This document shows positions 63,939 to 64,000 of a DNA stretch of 64,000 nt, piece by piece (position 1 is the first letter of the stretch; each line of letters begins with the position of its first letter). Made by a program: the position numbers and the translations under genes. This stretch comes from Chitinophagaceae bacterium (GTDB lineage Bacteria > Bacteroidota > Bacteroidia > Chitinophagales > Chitinophagaceae), in the NCBI GenBank assembly GCA_016786845.1, contig JAEUVB010000003.1:1-64000 (forward strand), written 5' to 3'. The notes beneath the pieces are model-generated. The model saw only the letters and a list, made by a program, of their open reading frames with translations, searched no databases and was not told the origin of the DNA.

Positions 63939-64000
63939 AAACATATAAAATGAGCTGTATAAAGATTACCCAACAATTCGAAAATAGTTTCATCAATGCA
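63939..64000. other. AT-rich window edge
   Basis: No gene can be supported in the last 60 bases. A plus-strand ATG at about 63950 could open a gene that continues beyond the window. Confidence 0.3.

Noticed and set aside
63770-63960. Short hydrophobic minus-strand frame at the window edge
   Set aside because: About 55 codons, no recognised family, overlaps another doubtful frame; insufficient evidence to call either.

Overview
The window looks like chromosome from a member of the Bacteroidota, probably the Chitinophagales/Saprospirales side. The evidence is a full-length SprA (type IX secretion translocon), a secreted beta-helix protein with a type A T9SS sorting tail, a ribosomal protein S16 with an acidic Ala/Pro/Glu-rich tail, many Bacteroidota-type -7 promoter boxes (TAnnTTTG and TAnnTTCG), and start regions without Shine-Dalgarno sequences. 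No rRNA, tRNA, CRISPR array or intact insertion sequence was recognised. All calls are by eye from sequence and motifs; no database search was run.

Layout. 0.3-9.6 kb: a DUF3817 membrane protein; a minus-strand operon of three zinc-metallopeptidase-like lipoproteins, the last with a broken HExxH motif; an intradiol-dioxygenase-like/thioredoxin-like fusion; an acetyl-CoA hydrolase/CoA-transferase; a lipoprotein; a TPM-domain protein; and a DUF1295 membrane protein. 9.8-14 kb: tgt, a glycosyltransferase, rsmG and an RlmI-type methyltransferase. 14-18.2 kb: accessory DNA with a RelE-type toxin-antitoxin pair, the T9SS cargo, a GxxExxY (PD-(D/E)XK-like) gene bounded by 42-bp inverted repeats, a 55-bp tandem repeat and a 21-bp-phased array. 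18.2-30.7 kb: ruvA-sprA and a small partner gene, an M42 peptidase, a hotdog thioesterase, an SGNH hydrolase, a lipoprotein, hsp20 and rpsP. 31.1-41.1 kb: an MlaE/MlaF-type ABC pair, lpdA, an LTA-synthase-like sulfatase, ahcY, and a membrane pyrophosphatase with an unusual cysteine-rich tail. 41.2-45.7 kb: a caspase-like candidate, small secreted and membrane proteins, a second 21-bp array, a vWA protein and an unknown acidic protein.

45.9-62.5 kb is a defence operon: an XRE regulator, an unrecognised small protein in the brxA position, BrxB, BrxC, PglX, an McrB-like GTPase, McrC, PglZ and BrxL, all on the plus strand, with overlaps or short gaps and a DUF932-like gene immediately after. It reads as a divergent type 1 BREX system carrying a complete modification-dependent McrBC restriction pair between pglX and pglZ. 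BREX would block phage while marking self DNA through PglX; McrBC would cut phage DNA carrying modified bases. The overlaps (brxC/pglX 1 nt, mcrB/mcrC 11 nt, mcrC/pglZ 4 nt) argue for one transcript. The last 500 bases hold no confident gene.

The strongest leads are the BREX-McrBC operon with its divergent components, the inverted-repeat-bounded GxxExxY cassette, the two 21-bp-phased arrays that share a CAAC core, the cysteine-rich pyrophosphatase tail, and the caspase-like protein with a coiled-coil insert.
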